From Methylobacterium radiotolerans JCM 2831 (GTDB lineage: Bacteria; Pseudomonadota; Alphaproteobacteria; Rhizobiales; Beijerinckiaceae), in the NCBI RefSeq assembly GCF_000019725.1, contig NC_010505.1, forward strand, positions 682,001-746,000: 64,000 bases of DNA, written 5' to 3'. This document shows positions 45,626 to 55,337 of this stretch, piece after piece. A model generated the notes under the pieces. The model made no database searches. It was given only the letters and a program-made list of their open reading frames with translations, and was not told the DNA's origin. Numbering within the stretch: position 1 is the stretch's first letter; every line of letters starts with the position of its first letter. Made by a program: the position numbers and the translations under genes.

Positions 45626-46398
45626 GCCGATTCCTCCCCCGGCTCCTCGGGCGCGTCGGCCTCGCGGGTCTCCTCCATGAATTCCAGGAAGAGCTGCGTG
45701 AAGCCGCCCGTCACCGCCAGGGCGACGCCGAGGTTCTCGATCAGCATCAGCCCTCCCGAGAACAGGTCGCGGAAGGTGCCGAGCGGCAGGATGTTCTGCA
45801 TGAAGGCGGCGCCGGTGAGCATCGGCGCCAGCCCGCACAGGGCGAAGAGCAGCGCGCCACCGCCTTCCAGGGCGTCGAGCCAGTGGCTGCGGATGGCGTC
45901 GCGCCAGCCGGCATAGCCCTCGCCGAGGTAGATCAGCAGGGTCCCGGAGGCGAGGATGACGCCGCCCTGGAAGCCGCCGCCGGGCGTGACCGTCGCGTGC
46001 AGCACGACGTAGAGGCCGAACAGCGCGGTGAGCGGGCCGGCGATGCGGCAAGCGAGCACCACGGCCTCGGAGCGCGGGATCACGGCCCGGCCGGGCCGGC
46101 GCATGGCGCGCTCGGTCGTGCCCTCGCCGCGCCTCCCGCGCAGCAGCACCACTGTCCCGGTGATCGCGGCGAGCAGCATGAACTCCTCGCCGAGGGTGTC
46201 GAGGCCGCGAAGGTCGAAGTTGATGGCACTGACCATGTTGGCGACGTGCCGGGCTTCCGGCGTGATCGCGTTGATGCGCGCGCCGTACTGGGCGATCGTC
46301 GACCCGAAGGGCGGCAGGCCGGCGATCACCTCGGCCGCGCCGGGAAGGAGGACGAGGCCCGCGAGGGCCAGGAGCGCGACGCGGACGCGCGGGTTCAC
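45622..46398 (-). CDS. mnhB: Mrp-type antiporter subunit B with MbhE-like N-terminal region
   Basis: A 258-residue protein. The C-terminal two thirds match MnhB (VTPGGGFQGGVILASGTLLIYL). The N-terminal ~85 residues contain INFDLRGLDTLGEEFMLLAAITGTVVLL, which matches the C-terminal MbhE-like piece of MrpA. So part of MrpA appears to be fused to subunit B. Confidence 0.88.
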   Translation of the reverse strand: MNPRVRVALLALAGLVLLPGAAEVIAGLPPFGSTIAQYGARINAITPEARHVANMVSAINFDLRGLDTLGEEFMLLAAITGTVVLLRGRRGEGTTERAMRRPGRAVIPRSEAVVLACRIAGPLTALFGLYVVLHATVTPGGGFQGGVILASGTLLIYLGEGYAGWRDAIRSHWLDALEGGGALLFALCGLAPMLTGAAFMQNILPLGTFRDLFSGGLMLIENLGVALAVTGGFTQLFLEFMEETREADAPEEPGEESA

Positions 46399-46646
46399 GA
46401 TTCCTCCTCGGGCGGCTGCGCCCGTACGGCCATCAGAGCCACGAGGAAGAGGAGCGGCACCGCCGCCGAGCCCACCGCCAGCTCCGAGAGCGCGACGTCG
46501 GGGGCCTGGAGGGCGTCGAACAGGATCGCCAGGACGAGCCCGTTGACCGCGATGGCGAAGACCTGCCGCGCGGGGTCGCGCACCAGAACCACGGCGGTGC
46601 CGGAGATCGCGGTGAACAGGAAGAGCAGCGGCAGGATCACCGTCAT
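46395..46646 (-). CDS. MbhD-like (DUF4040) subunit of Mrp-type antiporter
   Basis: An 83-residue three-segment membrane protein. AIAVNGLVLAILFDALQAPD and ALSELAVGSAAVPLLFLVAL match the MbhD/DUF4040 domain that is normally located in the C-terminal part of MrpA. It overlaps both neighbours by 4 bp. Confidence 0.85.
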   Translation of the reverse strand: MTVILPLLFLFTAISGTAVVLVRDPARQVFAIAVNGLVLAILFDALQAPDVALSELAVGSAAVPLLFLVALMAVRAQPPEEES

Positions 46647-46927
46647 GCCGAGCGGCCCTCGCGCATCAGCACGGCCCGGCCGGAGACGTGCGACAGGACC
46701 GCCGCCCAGGCGAGGAACACGACCATCATCACCAGGATCTTGAGCGAGCGCCCGGAGACGCCGTCGGCCAGGAAGGCCGCCACTGTCACGAGGATCGAGG
46801 CCGCGACGTTCAGGAACGCGAGGGCGTGCATCCGGTCGAGCGCCCGGGGCAGACGCCAGAGGGCGAGGGCCGCGAGCCACGCGGCCGCCACGGCGAGGGC
46901 CAGGACGGAGCCGATCACGACGCTCAT
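46643..46927 (-). CDS. mnhG: Mrp-type antiporter subunit G
   Basis: A 94-residue MnhG/PhaG-like protein with three membrane segments; LWRLPRALDRMHALAFLNVA and VMMVVFLAWAAVLSHVSGRA fit the family pattern (R-x-P-D-x-x-R-M-H). Confidence 0.88.
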   Translation of the reverse strand: MSVVIGSVLALAVAAAWLAALALWRLPRALDRMHALAFLNVAASILVTVAAFLADGVSGRSLKILVMMVVFLAWAAVLSHVSGRAVLMREGRSA

Positions 46928-47175
46928 ATCCAGCGCTCCAGGAAGACCGCGAGCAGCATCGTGCCGGGCAGGTTGAGCAGGACCAGGGTGAGGGCCAGAT
47001 CGGTGATGGACGCTTGATCGGTGGCGAAGGCCATGAGTGTCAGGATCAGCACCGTGACGCTTCCGGCGAGCTGGTAGGCGGCGAAACGCTGGCCGGGCCG
47101 GCCCCGCCACGCGAGCGCCGCGGCCACGGCGAGCGGCGGCAGCAGCGCCAGGATGGCGACCGTCCAGACGCTCAT
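46924..47175 (-). CDS. mnhF: Mrp-type antiporter subunit F
   Basis: An 83-residue MnhF/PhaF-like protein with three membrane segments, containing RGRPGQRFAAYQLAGSVTVL and the acidic site ATDQASITDLALTLVLLN. It overlaps E and G genes. Confidence 0.88.
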   Translation of the reverse strand: MSVWTVAILALLPPLAVAAALAWRGRPGQRFAAYQLAGSVTVLILTLMAFATDQASITDLALTLVLLNLPGTMLLAVFLERWI

Positions 47176-47660
47176 CGCGCCTCCTCCAGGCCGTGCGTCA
47201 CCACTGTTCCGTGCGCGCGGTCGAGGGTGAGCACGTAGCTGTCGGGGGCGAGCGATGCGGCCAGCAGTCCGACGGCCCGCGCGGCCGGCGCCGTTTCACC
47301 GTCCGGCGTGGCCCAGGCGATCTCGACGGCGCTCCGCTCCCGTATCGCGCCGCCGCCGGCGCGCCCGACGACGGCGCGGAGGAGGTGAAGCCCGACGCGG
47401 GCGGTCCGGCGCGGCACGGCGCGGATGGCCGGACCGAGCGGACGGAGCGACGCAGAGTCGAAACGGAAGCGCAGCCCGCCGCGCCGTGCGACGCCCCACC
47501 ACCAGAGCGTGCCGAGGCTGGCGCAGCCGACCGCGGCCATCCCTTCGTTCAGGCTCACCGAGCCGGCGAAGACCATGTAGGTGAGGGCGAGCACGATCCA
47601 GATCGCGGCGCCGTCGCGCCGTGAGCGCTTCCTGATCCCGCTGATCGGTCCTGCCCGCAT
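47172..47660 (-). CDS. mnhE: Mrp-type antiporter subunit E
   Basis: A 162-residue MnhE/PhaE-like protein. Two N-terminal membrane segments are followed by a cytosolic domain (LHLLRAVVGRAGGGAIRERS and ASLAPDSYVLTLDRAHGTVV) as in MnhE. It is the first gene of the operon. The Met at 47660 is chosen; upstream in-frame sequence is Arg-rich and looks non-coding. Confidence 0.8.
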   Translation of the reverse strand: MRAGPISGIRKRSRRDGAAIWIVLALTYMVFAGSVSLNEGMAAVGCASLGTLWWWGVARRGGLRFRFDSASLRPLGPAIRAVPRRTARVGLHLLRAVVGRAGGGAIRERSAVEIAWATPDGETAPAARAVGLLAASLAPDSYVLTLDRAHGTVVTHGLEEAR

Positions 47661-47789
47661 CGATCCTGACCGGCGCGCCCCGCGGAAGCGTGACCATGCG
47701 CATGTCCGACCAAACGTGGCCGCGGGCTTCGGCGTTCCCGGAACCCGGAGACACGGTTCCGTGTAGGGCGATGAGGGATGGGAGTGCCC

Positions 47790-48359
47790 ATGAAAGCTGA
47801 GATCCTCACTGTCCGCTTCGTCCACGAGGGCTGGAGCCGCTTCGGGATCGCGCGGGTGCGCCTCGCCGACGGCGCCGTCGTCGAGCGCGAGATCGAGGAC
47901 CACGGCAACTCGGTCGGGATCCTGCCCTACGACCCGGAGCGGAAGGTCGCGACCCTCGTGCGCGAGCTGCGGGTGCCGCCGCTGTTCGCGGCCGGCGAGC
48001 AGGTCCAGCTGGAGGCCCCGGCCGGACTGATCGACGGCGGCGGCCCGGAGGAGAATGCCCGCCGGGAGGCGATGGAGGAGGTGGGGCTGCGCCTGCAAAC
48101 GCTCGAGTTCGTCGGCGCCACCTATTCCTGCGCCAGCCTGACGACCGAGAAGATCCACCTCTACCTCGCGCCCTACGGCCGGGCGGATCGCGCGGAGGCG
48201 GGCGGCGGGGCCGAGGGCGAGCACGAGAACATCCGGGTGGTCGAGATGCCGCTGGCCGAGCTCGCCGCCCGCGCCGACAGCGCCGAGATCGCCGATCTGA
48301 AGACCCTCGCCCTGATCCTGGCGCTTCGCGCGCGCCATCCGGAGCTGTTCGCCCCGTGA
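47790..48359 (+). CDS. Nudix hydrolase, ADP-ribose pyrophosphatase-like
   Basis: A 189-residue hydrolase with a complete Nudix box (GLIDGGGPEENARREAMEEV followed by GL) near residue 75. The LEAPAGLID start of the box and the downstream SCASLTTEKIHLYLA stretch fit ADP-ribose or GDP-mannose pyrophosphatases. ATG 47790 has GGGAG five bases upstream; an ATG four codons earlier is less likely. It is divergent from the Mrp-type operon. Confidence 0.9.
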   Translation: MKAEILTVRFVHEGWSRFGIARVRLADGAVVEREIEDHGNSVGILPYDPERKVATLVRELRVPPLFAAGEQVQLEAPAGLIDGGGPEENARREAMEEVGLRLQTLEFVGATYSCASLTTEKIHLYLAPYGRADRAEAGGGAEGEHENIRVVEMPLAELAARADSAEIADLKTLALILALRARHPELFAP

Positions 48360-48439
48360 GACGCCGCGCGCTCGCCCGCGGGCTGCTGACCGCACTGGTG
48401 CTCGTCGGCGTCGCGTGGGTCGCCGTCCACCTGCGCTGA
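48356..48439 (+). CDS. possible 27-residue membrane peptide
   Basis: GTG at 48356 overlaps the Nudix stop (GTGA) and opens a short frame giving RRRALARGLLTALVLVGVAW and a basic end. A positively charged start plus one hydrophobic helix fits a small membrane protein, and the overlap resembles other coupled genes here. The short length makes chance possible. Confidence 0.35.
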   Translation: MRRRALARGLLTALVLVGVAWVAVHLR

Positions 48440-48553
48440 ACGGGCGCGGACGCTCCTCGTCCGGACGGGTCCGGCGCGTCGAAGAACCCGCGCATGTCTT
48501 GATCGCCGGCCGCGGCGGGCCCATCGTCCGGACCAGACTCGGGAGGTCACCGG

Positions 48554-49723
48554 ATGACGCGCGCCTGCATCGTGGGCTGGGCCCACACCCCCTTCGGCAA
48601 GCTCGAGGAGCCCGACGTCGAGGGGCTGATCGCCCGGGTCTCGGGCGAGGCTCTGGCCCATGCCGGCGTCGAGGAGGCGCAGGTCGACGGCATCTACGTG
48701 GGCTCGATGAATACCGGCTTCTCGAAGCAGGGCTTCGAGGGCTCCCTGGTGGCGGTGAGCCGGCCGGGCCTCGCCCACGCTCCGGCGACCCATCTGGAGA
48801 ACGCCTGCGCCACGGGGTCGGCGGCCCTCTACGCGGCCCTCGACTTCGTCGACAGCGGCCGCGGCCGGATCGCCCTGGTGATCGGGGCCGAGAAGATGAC
48901 GGCCAAGAGCGTGGCCGAGACCGGCGACATCCTGCTGGGCGCCTCCTACCGCAAGGAGGAGGCCGACATCGAAGGCGGCTTCGCGGGCGTGTTCGGGCGG
49001 ATCGCGGCGGGCTACTTCCAGCGCTACGGCGACCGCAGCGAGGAGCTGGCCCGCATCGCCGCCAAGAACCACCGCAACGGCGTCGGCAACCCCTACGCGC
49101 AGCTGCGCAAGGATCTCGGCTTCGACTTCTGCAACCGGGTCTCAGAGAAGAACCCCTACGTGGCCGCCCCCCTGCGGCGCACGGACTGCTCGCTGATCTC
49201 GGACGGGGCGGCGGCCCTGGTCGTGGCCGACGCCGAGACCGCCGAGGGCCTGGAGCGGGCGATCGGCTTCCGCGCCCGGGCCCACGTCAACGACATCCTG
49301 CCCCTGTCCCGCCGCGACCCGGCGGAGTTCAAGGGCGCGCGGATGGCCTGGGAGAAGGCGCGGGCCCAGGCCGGAATCGCCAACGAGGACCTCTCCTTCG
49401 TGGAGACGCACGACTGCTTCACCATCGCCGAGCTGATCGAGTACGAGGCGATGGGCCTCGCGGCCCCGGGCGAGGGGTTTCGTGTGGTGCGCGAGGGACT
49501 CGCCGAGAAGGGGGGCCGGCTGCCGATCAACCCGTCCGGCGGCCTCAAGGCCAAGGGTCACCCCGTGGGGGCGACCGGCGTGTCGATGCACGTCATGGCC
49601 TGCCTCCAACTCATGGGCGAGGCCGGCGAGATGCAGGTGCCCGGGGCGGAGCTCGCCGGGATCTTCAACATGGGCGGCGCGGCGGTGGCCAACTACGTGT
49701 CGATCCTGGAGCGGCGGCGCTGA
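48554..49723 (+). CDS. thiolase-family protein, SCP-x type
   Basis: A 389-residue thiolase-superfamily enzyme. The active-site Cys is in LENACATGSAALYA (about 90), the downstream catalytic segments are VETHDCFTIAEL (about 283) and NPSGGLKAKGHPVGATG (about 330). Members with the HDCF motif are related to sterol-carrier-protein-x thiolases; some act as acyltransferases in degradation or synthesis. No partner DUF35/OB-fold protein lies next to it. Substrate unknown. Confidence 0.88.
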   Translation: MTRACIVGWAHTPFGKLEEPDVEGLIARVSGEALAHAGVEEAQVDGIYVGSMNTGFSKQGFEGSLVAVSRPGLAHAPATHLENACATGSAALYAALDFVDSGRGRIALVIGAEKMTAKSVAETGDILLGASYRKEEADIEGGFAGVFGRIAAGYFQRYGDRSEELARIAAKNHRNGVGNPYAQLRKDLGFDFCNRVSEKNPYVAAPLRRTDCSLISDGAAALVVADAETAEGLERAIGFRARAHVNDILPLSRRDPAEFKGARMAWEKARAQAGIANEDLSFVETHDCFTIAELIEYEAMGLAAPGEGFRVVREGLAEKGGRLPINPSGGLKAKGHPVGATGVSMHVMACLQLMGEAGEMQVPGAELAGIFNMGGAAVANYVSILERRR

Positions 49724-49762
49724 GGCCATCCCGGCCGCGACCACTCTCCGCCCGCCGCGGCC

Positions 49763-49852
49763 GTCCTTGCGAGCGGAGCGGAGCGATTCAGCGGCGCCAC
49801 AGCGATCGCGATCGCGCGGCTCCGGGTCGCTTCGCCGCGCGCGCGATGACGG
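49763..49852. repeat. intergenic palindromic repeat, rhizobial style
   Basis: The sequence TCCTTGCGAGCGGAGCGGAG ... GCGCGATGACG resembles a family of dispersed repeats (with TTGCGAGCGnAGCGnAGC and GATGACG ends) seen between genes in Bradyrhizobium, Methylobacterium and relatives. It fills the gap between two convergent genes. Confidence 0.5.
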
Positions 49853-49853
49853 A

Positions 49854-51146
49854 TCAGGGGAGGCGGTCCAGCGCCTGCTTGAGATCCGCGATCAGGTCGG
49901 CCTCGTTCTCCAGCCCGATCGACAGCCGCACGGTCTCCGGCCCGACCTGCGCGGCGGCCTTCTCGTGCTCCGGCAGTTGCCGATGCGTGGTCGAGGACGG
50001 GTGGATCGCCAGCGACTTGATCTCGCCGATATTCACCAGATGCGAGATCAGCTCGAGTCCGGCGATGAACCGCAGCGCCGCCGGCTCACCGCCCTTCAGC
50101 GCGAAGGTGAAGATCGAGCCCGGCCCGTCCGGGGTATAGCGGCGGGCGAGGTCCTCGCCGGGCTGGCCCGGCAGCATCGGGTAGCTCACCCACGCCACAG
50201 CCGGGTGATCCTTCAGGAAGGCCGCCACCGCCCGGGCGTTGGCGCAGTGCCGCTCCATGCGCAGCGGCAGGGTCTCGATCCCCATGAGCGTCAGGAACGC
50301 GTTCATCGGCGACAGGCCGGGCCCGAGGTCCCGCAGGCCGAAGAACCGGCACGCCGCCGCGAAGGGGGTCGCCGGGAAGGCCTCGGTGAGCACCAGCCCG
50401 TCGTAGTCCGGCCAAGGCTCGGTGATCAGGTTGTAGCCGCCGGCCTTCGCCCAGTCGAAGCGGCCGGCGTCGCAGATCACGCCGCCGATGGTCTGGCCGG
50501 AGCCGCTCAGGAACTTGGAGGTGGAGTGCCAGACGATGTCGGCGCCGTGCTCGATCGGCCGGATCAGGGCCGGCGAGGCCAGGGTGTTGTCCACGACGAG
50601 CGGCAGATTGTGGCGGCGGGCCACCGCGGCGATCCCGTCGAGGTCCACCACCGACGCGCAGGGATTCACGATCGATTCGCAGAAGATGGCCCGGCAGTCC
50701 GGCGTGATGGCCGCCTCGAAGTCCTCGGGGGCCATGCCGCGCGCGAAGCGCGGCTTCAAGTCGTAGCGCCCGTCGAGGCGGCGCATCAGGCCGAGCGAGC
50801 CGCCGAACAGACGCGGGGATGCCACATAGGCGTCGCCGCTCTTCATCAGCGTCATGAGGACCAGCTGCATGGCGGACTGCCCGGAGGACACCGCCACCCC
50901 CGCCTTCGCGCCCTCCAGGTCGGCGATCCGGCGCTCCAGCGCGGCGACCGTCGGGTTGGAACCGCGCGAGTAGGAGAAGCCGGTCCGGCGGCCGGCGAAG
51001 ATGTCGGCGGCCTGCTCGGTCGAGTCGAAGACGAAGCCGTTGGTGAAGTAGATCGGCTGGACCCGCGCGCCCGTGGCGGGATCCGGCGCCGCGCCGGCGT
51101 GGATCGCCCGGGTCGCGAAGCGGTGCGGTCGGTTCTGGTCCGTCAT
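49854..51146 (-). CDS. metY: O-acetyl/O-succinylhomoserine sulfhydrylase
   Basis: A PLP enzyme of the Cys/Met metabolism family, 430 residues. The PLP lysine is in WHSTSKFLSGSGQTIGG (about 205). Other family blocks are SYSRGSNPTVAALE and VVDNTLASPALIRP. It makes homocysteine from activated homoserine and sulfide. The length fits the MetY (acetyl) group, but succinyl specificity (MetZ) cannot be excluded. Confidence 0.88.
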   Translation of the reverse strand: MTDQNRPHRFATRAIHAGAAPDPATGARVQPIYFTNGFVFDSTEQAADIFAGRRTGFSYSRGSNPTVAALERRIADLEGAKAGVAVSSGQSAMQLVLMTLMKSGDAYVASPRLFGGSLGLMRRLDGRYDLKPRFARGMAPEDFEAAITPDCRAIFCESIVNPCASVVDLDGIAAVARRHNLPLVVDNTLASPALIRPIEHGADIVWHSTSKFLSGSGQTIGGVICDAGRFDWAKAGGYNLITEPWPDYDGLVLTEAFPATPFAAACRFFGLRDLGPGLSPMNAFLTLMGIETLPLRMERHCANARAVAAFLKDHPAVAWVSYPMLPGQPGEDLARRYTPDGPGSIFTFALKGGEPAALRFIAGLELISHLVNIGEIKSLAIHPSSTTHRQLPEHEKAAAQVGPETVRLSIGLENEADLIADLKQALDRLP

Positions 51147-51204
51147 GGCTCTCGGTCGGGTGTTCGGGGCCCGGACCGGGTGTCAGCCCGGGCGGATCCC
51201 CGCG

Positions 51205-51591
51205 TCAAGCCGCGCGGCGGATGAAGGCCTGCAGGGTCCGGACCAGGGTGGTCGGCTCGTAGGGCTTCGGGATGAACCGGGCGCCCTCCGGCATGTCGTT
51301 GGGTCCGGGCGTGCCCATGCCCGATACGACCAGCACGGGAATCGACGGCCAGCGATGCGCGACGAGGCGCGCCAGTGCGAAGCCGTCCATAGACCCCTGC
51401 GGCATGTCGACGTCGGTCATCAGGACACCGACGTCGTCGCGGTTCTCCAGGACCTTCAGCGCCTTGTCGGCGTGTGTCGCCTCGACGACGGTGAAGCCCG
51501 CATCCGCGAGGGTGTCCGAGGCCTCCATCAGCAGGAGGCCGTCATCTTCCACCAGGAGAACGACGGGTTGGTCGGACGGGCTATCTGACAT
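51205..51591 (-). CDS. single-domain response regulator
   Basis: A 128-residue receiver domain with acidic pocket VLLVEDDGLLL, phosphoacceptor Asp in VLMTDVDMPQ, Thr/Ser in VVSGMG and Lys in FIPKPYEP. No output domain. Such proteins act through protein contacts, and its kinase is not nearby. Confidence 0.9.
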   Translation of the reverse strand: MSDSPSDQPVVLLVEDDGLLLMEASDTLADAGFTVVEATHADKALKVLENRDDVGVLMTDVDMPQGSMDGFALARLVAHRWPSIPVLVVSGMGTPGPNDMPEGARFIPKPYEPTTLVRTLQAFIRRAA

Positions 51592-51676
51592 CAGACCTGC
51601 GAAGGTGAGTCTTAATTCCGAAGCCCGCGCCCTATTCCTCCGGGGCTCCCCCCGTCAAGGCGCGGGGCCGGATCCG

Positions 51677-52333
51677 TCAGGCCGCCTCCTCGCGCTTGCC
51701 GAGGCGCTTGTCGAGGTAGGTGTCGACCGTCTGGGTCAGTTCCTCGACCTTCCCGTCGAAGAAATGGTTCGCGCCCTCGACCATCTGGTGCTCGATGATG
51801 ACGCCCTTCTGGGTCTTCACCTTCTCGATCACCGGCATGACCTCGCGGGCGGGCGCAACCCGGTCCTCGGAGCCGTGCACGAACAGGCCGGAGGAGGGGC
51901 AGGGGGCCAGGAAGGTGAAGTCGTAGCGGTTCGCCATGGCGGCGATGGAGATGAAGCCCTCGATCTCGGGGCGGCGCATCAGGAGCTGCATGCCGATCCA
52001 CGAGCCGAAGGACACGCCCGCGATCCAGCAGGACTTCGCCTCCGGATTGACCGACTGCACCCAGTCGAGGGCGGCCGCGGCGTCCGACAGCTCGCCCGAA
52101 CCGTGGTCGAACGAGCCCTGGCTGCGCCCGACCCCGCGGAAATTGAAGCGCAGGGCTGCGAAACCGCGGTTGGCGAAGGTGTAGAAAAGGTTGTACACAA
52201 TTTGATTGTTCATCGTACCCCCGAACTGGGGGTGCGGGTGCAGGATGATGGCGATCGGCGCGCCGCGCTTCTTGGGGGCTTGGTAACGGCCTTCCAGGCG
52301 GCCGGCCGGGCCGGTGAAGATCACTTCGGGCAT
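51677..52333 (-). CDS. alpha/beta hydrolase
   Basis: A 218-residue hydrolase with LHPHPQFGGTMNNQIV near the N terminus, the nucleophile elbow GVSFGSWIG (about 108), Asp in VHGSEDRVAP and His in GANHFFDG. It matches a small family annotated as alpha/beta hydrolases of the COG2945 type, some with esterase activity. It is divergent from the suf operon, sharing the upstream region with iron-control-type sites. Confidence 0.85.
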   Translation of the reverse strand: MPEVIFTGPAGRLEGRYQAPKKRGAPIAIILHPHPQFGGTMNNQIVYNLFYTFANRGFAALRFNFRGVGRSQGSFDHGSGELSDAAAALDWVQSVNPEAKSCWIAGVSFGSWIGMQLLMRRPEIEGFISIAAMANRYDFTFLAPCPSSGLFVHGSEDRVAPAREVMPVIEKVKTQKGVIIEHQMVEGANHFFDGKVEELTQTVDTYLDKRLGKREEAA

Positions 52334-52425
52334 CGCTCGTCTCTCGCTCCGGAGATCGCCCGCCGGGCGATCGACGCGGCGGCGCAGCAGCCTTGACTCG
52401 TCGCGCGCGCACCATAAAAGCAGTC

Positions 52426-52459
52426 TTAGAACAGTTCTAGTCGATTAGAACCGTTCTAA
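52426..52459. promoter_or_regulatory. two tandem iron-control-type (Irr) sites before the suf operon
   Basis: TTAGAA-CAG-TTCTAG (52426-52440) and TTAGAA-CCG-TTCTAA (52445-52459) are dyads matching the alphaproteobacterial iron control element (TTAGAA-N3-TTCTAA). They are 19 bp apart, centre to centre, lie on one helix face within error, and are 150 bp before the first suf gene. The likely binder is Irr. The divergent hydrolase start is about 90 bp away on the other side. Confidence 0.65.
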
Positions 52460-52606
52460 ACAAGCCGTCCGAAGCACCGCGTTGGCTACCGCGCCGACCG
52501 TGCTGGGTCGGCGGGATCTCATTTTCTCGGCGCGCCTTAGCACGGCGAGCCGGTGCGCGGGCAAGGAATTGTGACGCGCCGCAGCAGAGGGCTTAACGGA
52601 ACGCGG

Positions 52607-53776
52607 ATGAGCCGGGCACGCGCCTATCTCGACTACAACGCCACCGCCCCGGTCCGGCCGGCCGTCGCGGAGTCGGTCGCGCGCGCGCTCACGCTTCCCG
52701 GGAACCCGTCCTCGATCCACGCGGAGGGAAGGGCCGCGCGGGCAGCTCTGGAAGCGGCGCGGACCGAGGTCGCGTCTCTCGTGAACGCCCGGCCCGAGCA
52801 GGTCGTGTTCACCAGCGGCGGGACGGAGGCGGCGAACGCGGTCCTGTCGGGTGCCCTCCGTCGCCGCGGCGAGGCGGCACCGACGCGGCTGCTCCACTCG
52901 GCCACGGAGCATCCCTGCGTGGCGGCCGGTCACCGGTTCCCGGACGCGGCCGTGGAGGAAGTGCCGGTCACCGCCGAGGGCGTGGTCGATCTCGCCGCGC
53001 TGGAGGCGCGCCTCGCCGCTCTGGCGGACGAGACCCTGCTCCTCTCGGTCCATGCCGCCAACAACGAGACGGGCGCGGTGCAGCCGCTGGCCGAGATCGT
53101 CGAGCTGGCGCGGGCGCACGGCCGGACCCTGATCCACAGCGACGCGGTGCAGGCAGCCGGCAAGATCCCCCTCGACACCGCGGCGCTCGGCCTCGACGCG
53201 CTGACCCTGTCGGGCCACAAGTTCGCGGCGCCCAAGGGCGTCGGCGCGCTCGTTCTGGCCGAGGGCGTCACCCTGGAGACCGCCTTCCTGCGCGGCGGTG
53301 GCCAGGAGCGGCGGCAACGCTGCGGCACCGAGTGCCTGCCGGCCCTCGTCGGCATGGGCGAGGCCGCGCGGATCGCCCGCGAGACGCTCGACGGCGAGGC
53401 CGCGCGCCTGGCGGCCCTGCGCGACCGGATCGAGGCCGGCGTGCTGGCCATGGCGCCCGACGCGGTGGTGTTCGCCGCCGGAGCGCGGCGCCTGCCCAAC
53501 ACCCTGAGTTTCTCGGTCCCGGGCCTCGACGCGCCCTCGGCCCTGATCGCCCTCGACCTCGCCGGCGTGGCGGTGTCGTCGGGCTCGGCCTGCTCCTCGG
53601 GCAAGGTCGCGCGCTCGGCGACGCTCGCCGCGATGGGCGTCGGTCCTGACCTCGCCGGGGGGGCGCTGCGCGTCAGCCTCGGCTGGAACACGGTGGACGA
53701 GGAGGTGGCATGCTTCCTCGACGCCTTCGAACGGGCCTTGCAGCCCCTATATAAGCGGAGAGGACAGGCGGCCTGA
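52607..53776 (+). CDS. class V cysteine desulfurase, NifS/IscS type
   Basis: A 389-residue PLP enzyme that removes sulfur from cysteine. The PLP Lys is in LSGHKFAAPKGVGAL (about 205), and the active-site Cys is in the flexible loop SSGSACSSGKVARS (about 325). The loop length places it with IscS/NifS, in contrast to the SufS-type enzyme encoded at the other end of the operon. The ATG at 52607 opens the family N terminus ARAYLDYNATAP. About 70 bp separates it from sufB. Confidence 0.92.
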   Translation: MSRARAYLDYNATAPVRPAVAESVARALTLPGNPSSIHAEGRAARAALEAARTEVASLVNARPEQVVFTSGGTEAANAVLSGALRRRGEAAPTRLLHSATEHPCVAAGHRFPDAAVEEVPVTAEGVVDLAALEARLAALADETLLLSVHAANNETGAVQPLAEIVELARAHGRTLIHSDAVQAAGKIPLDTAALGLDALTLSGHKFAAPKGVGALVLAEGVTLETAFLRGGGQERRQRCGTECLPALVGMGEAARIARETLDGEAARLAALRDRIEAGVLAMAPDAVVFAAGARRLPNTLSFSVPGLDAPSALIALDLAGVAVSSGSACSSGKVARSATLAAMGVGPDLAGGALRVSLGWNTVDEEVACFLDAFERALQPLYKRRGQAA

Positions 53777-53845
53777 GGGCCGCATCCCCCGCTTTCCGAC
53801 AGACGCTTCCCGGTCCTTGACGCCGGAGATGCCTAGGAGACGCTG

Positions 53846-55315
<1,470 letters not shown>

Positions 55316-55337
55316 CCGCCTGGGCGGATACGACGAG

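Noticed and set aside
47740-47764. Palindrome ACACGG-TT-CCGTGT before the Nudix gene as an operator
   Set aside because: Too short and without a known consensus to claim a regulator.
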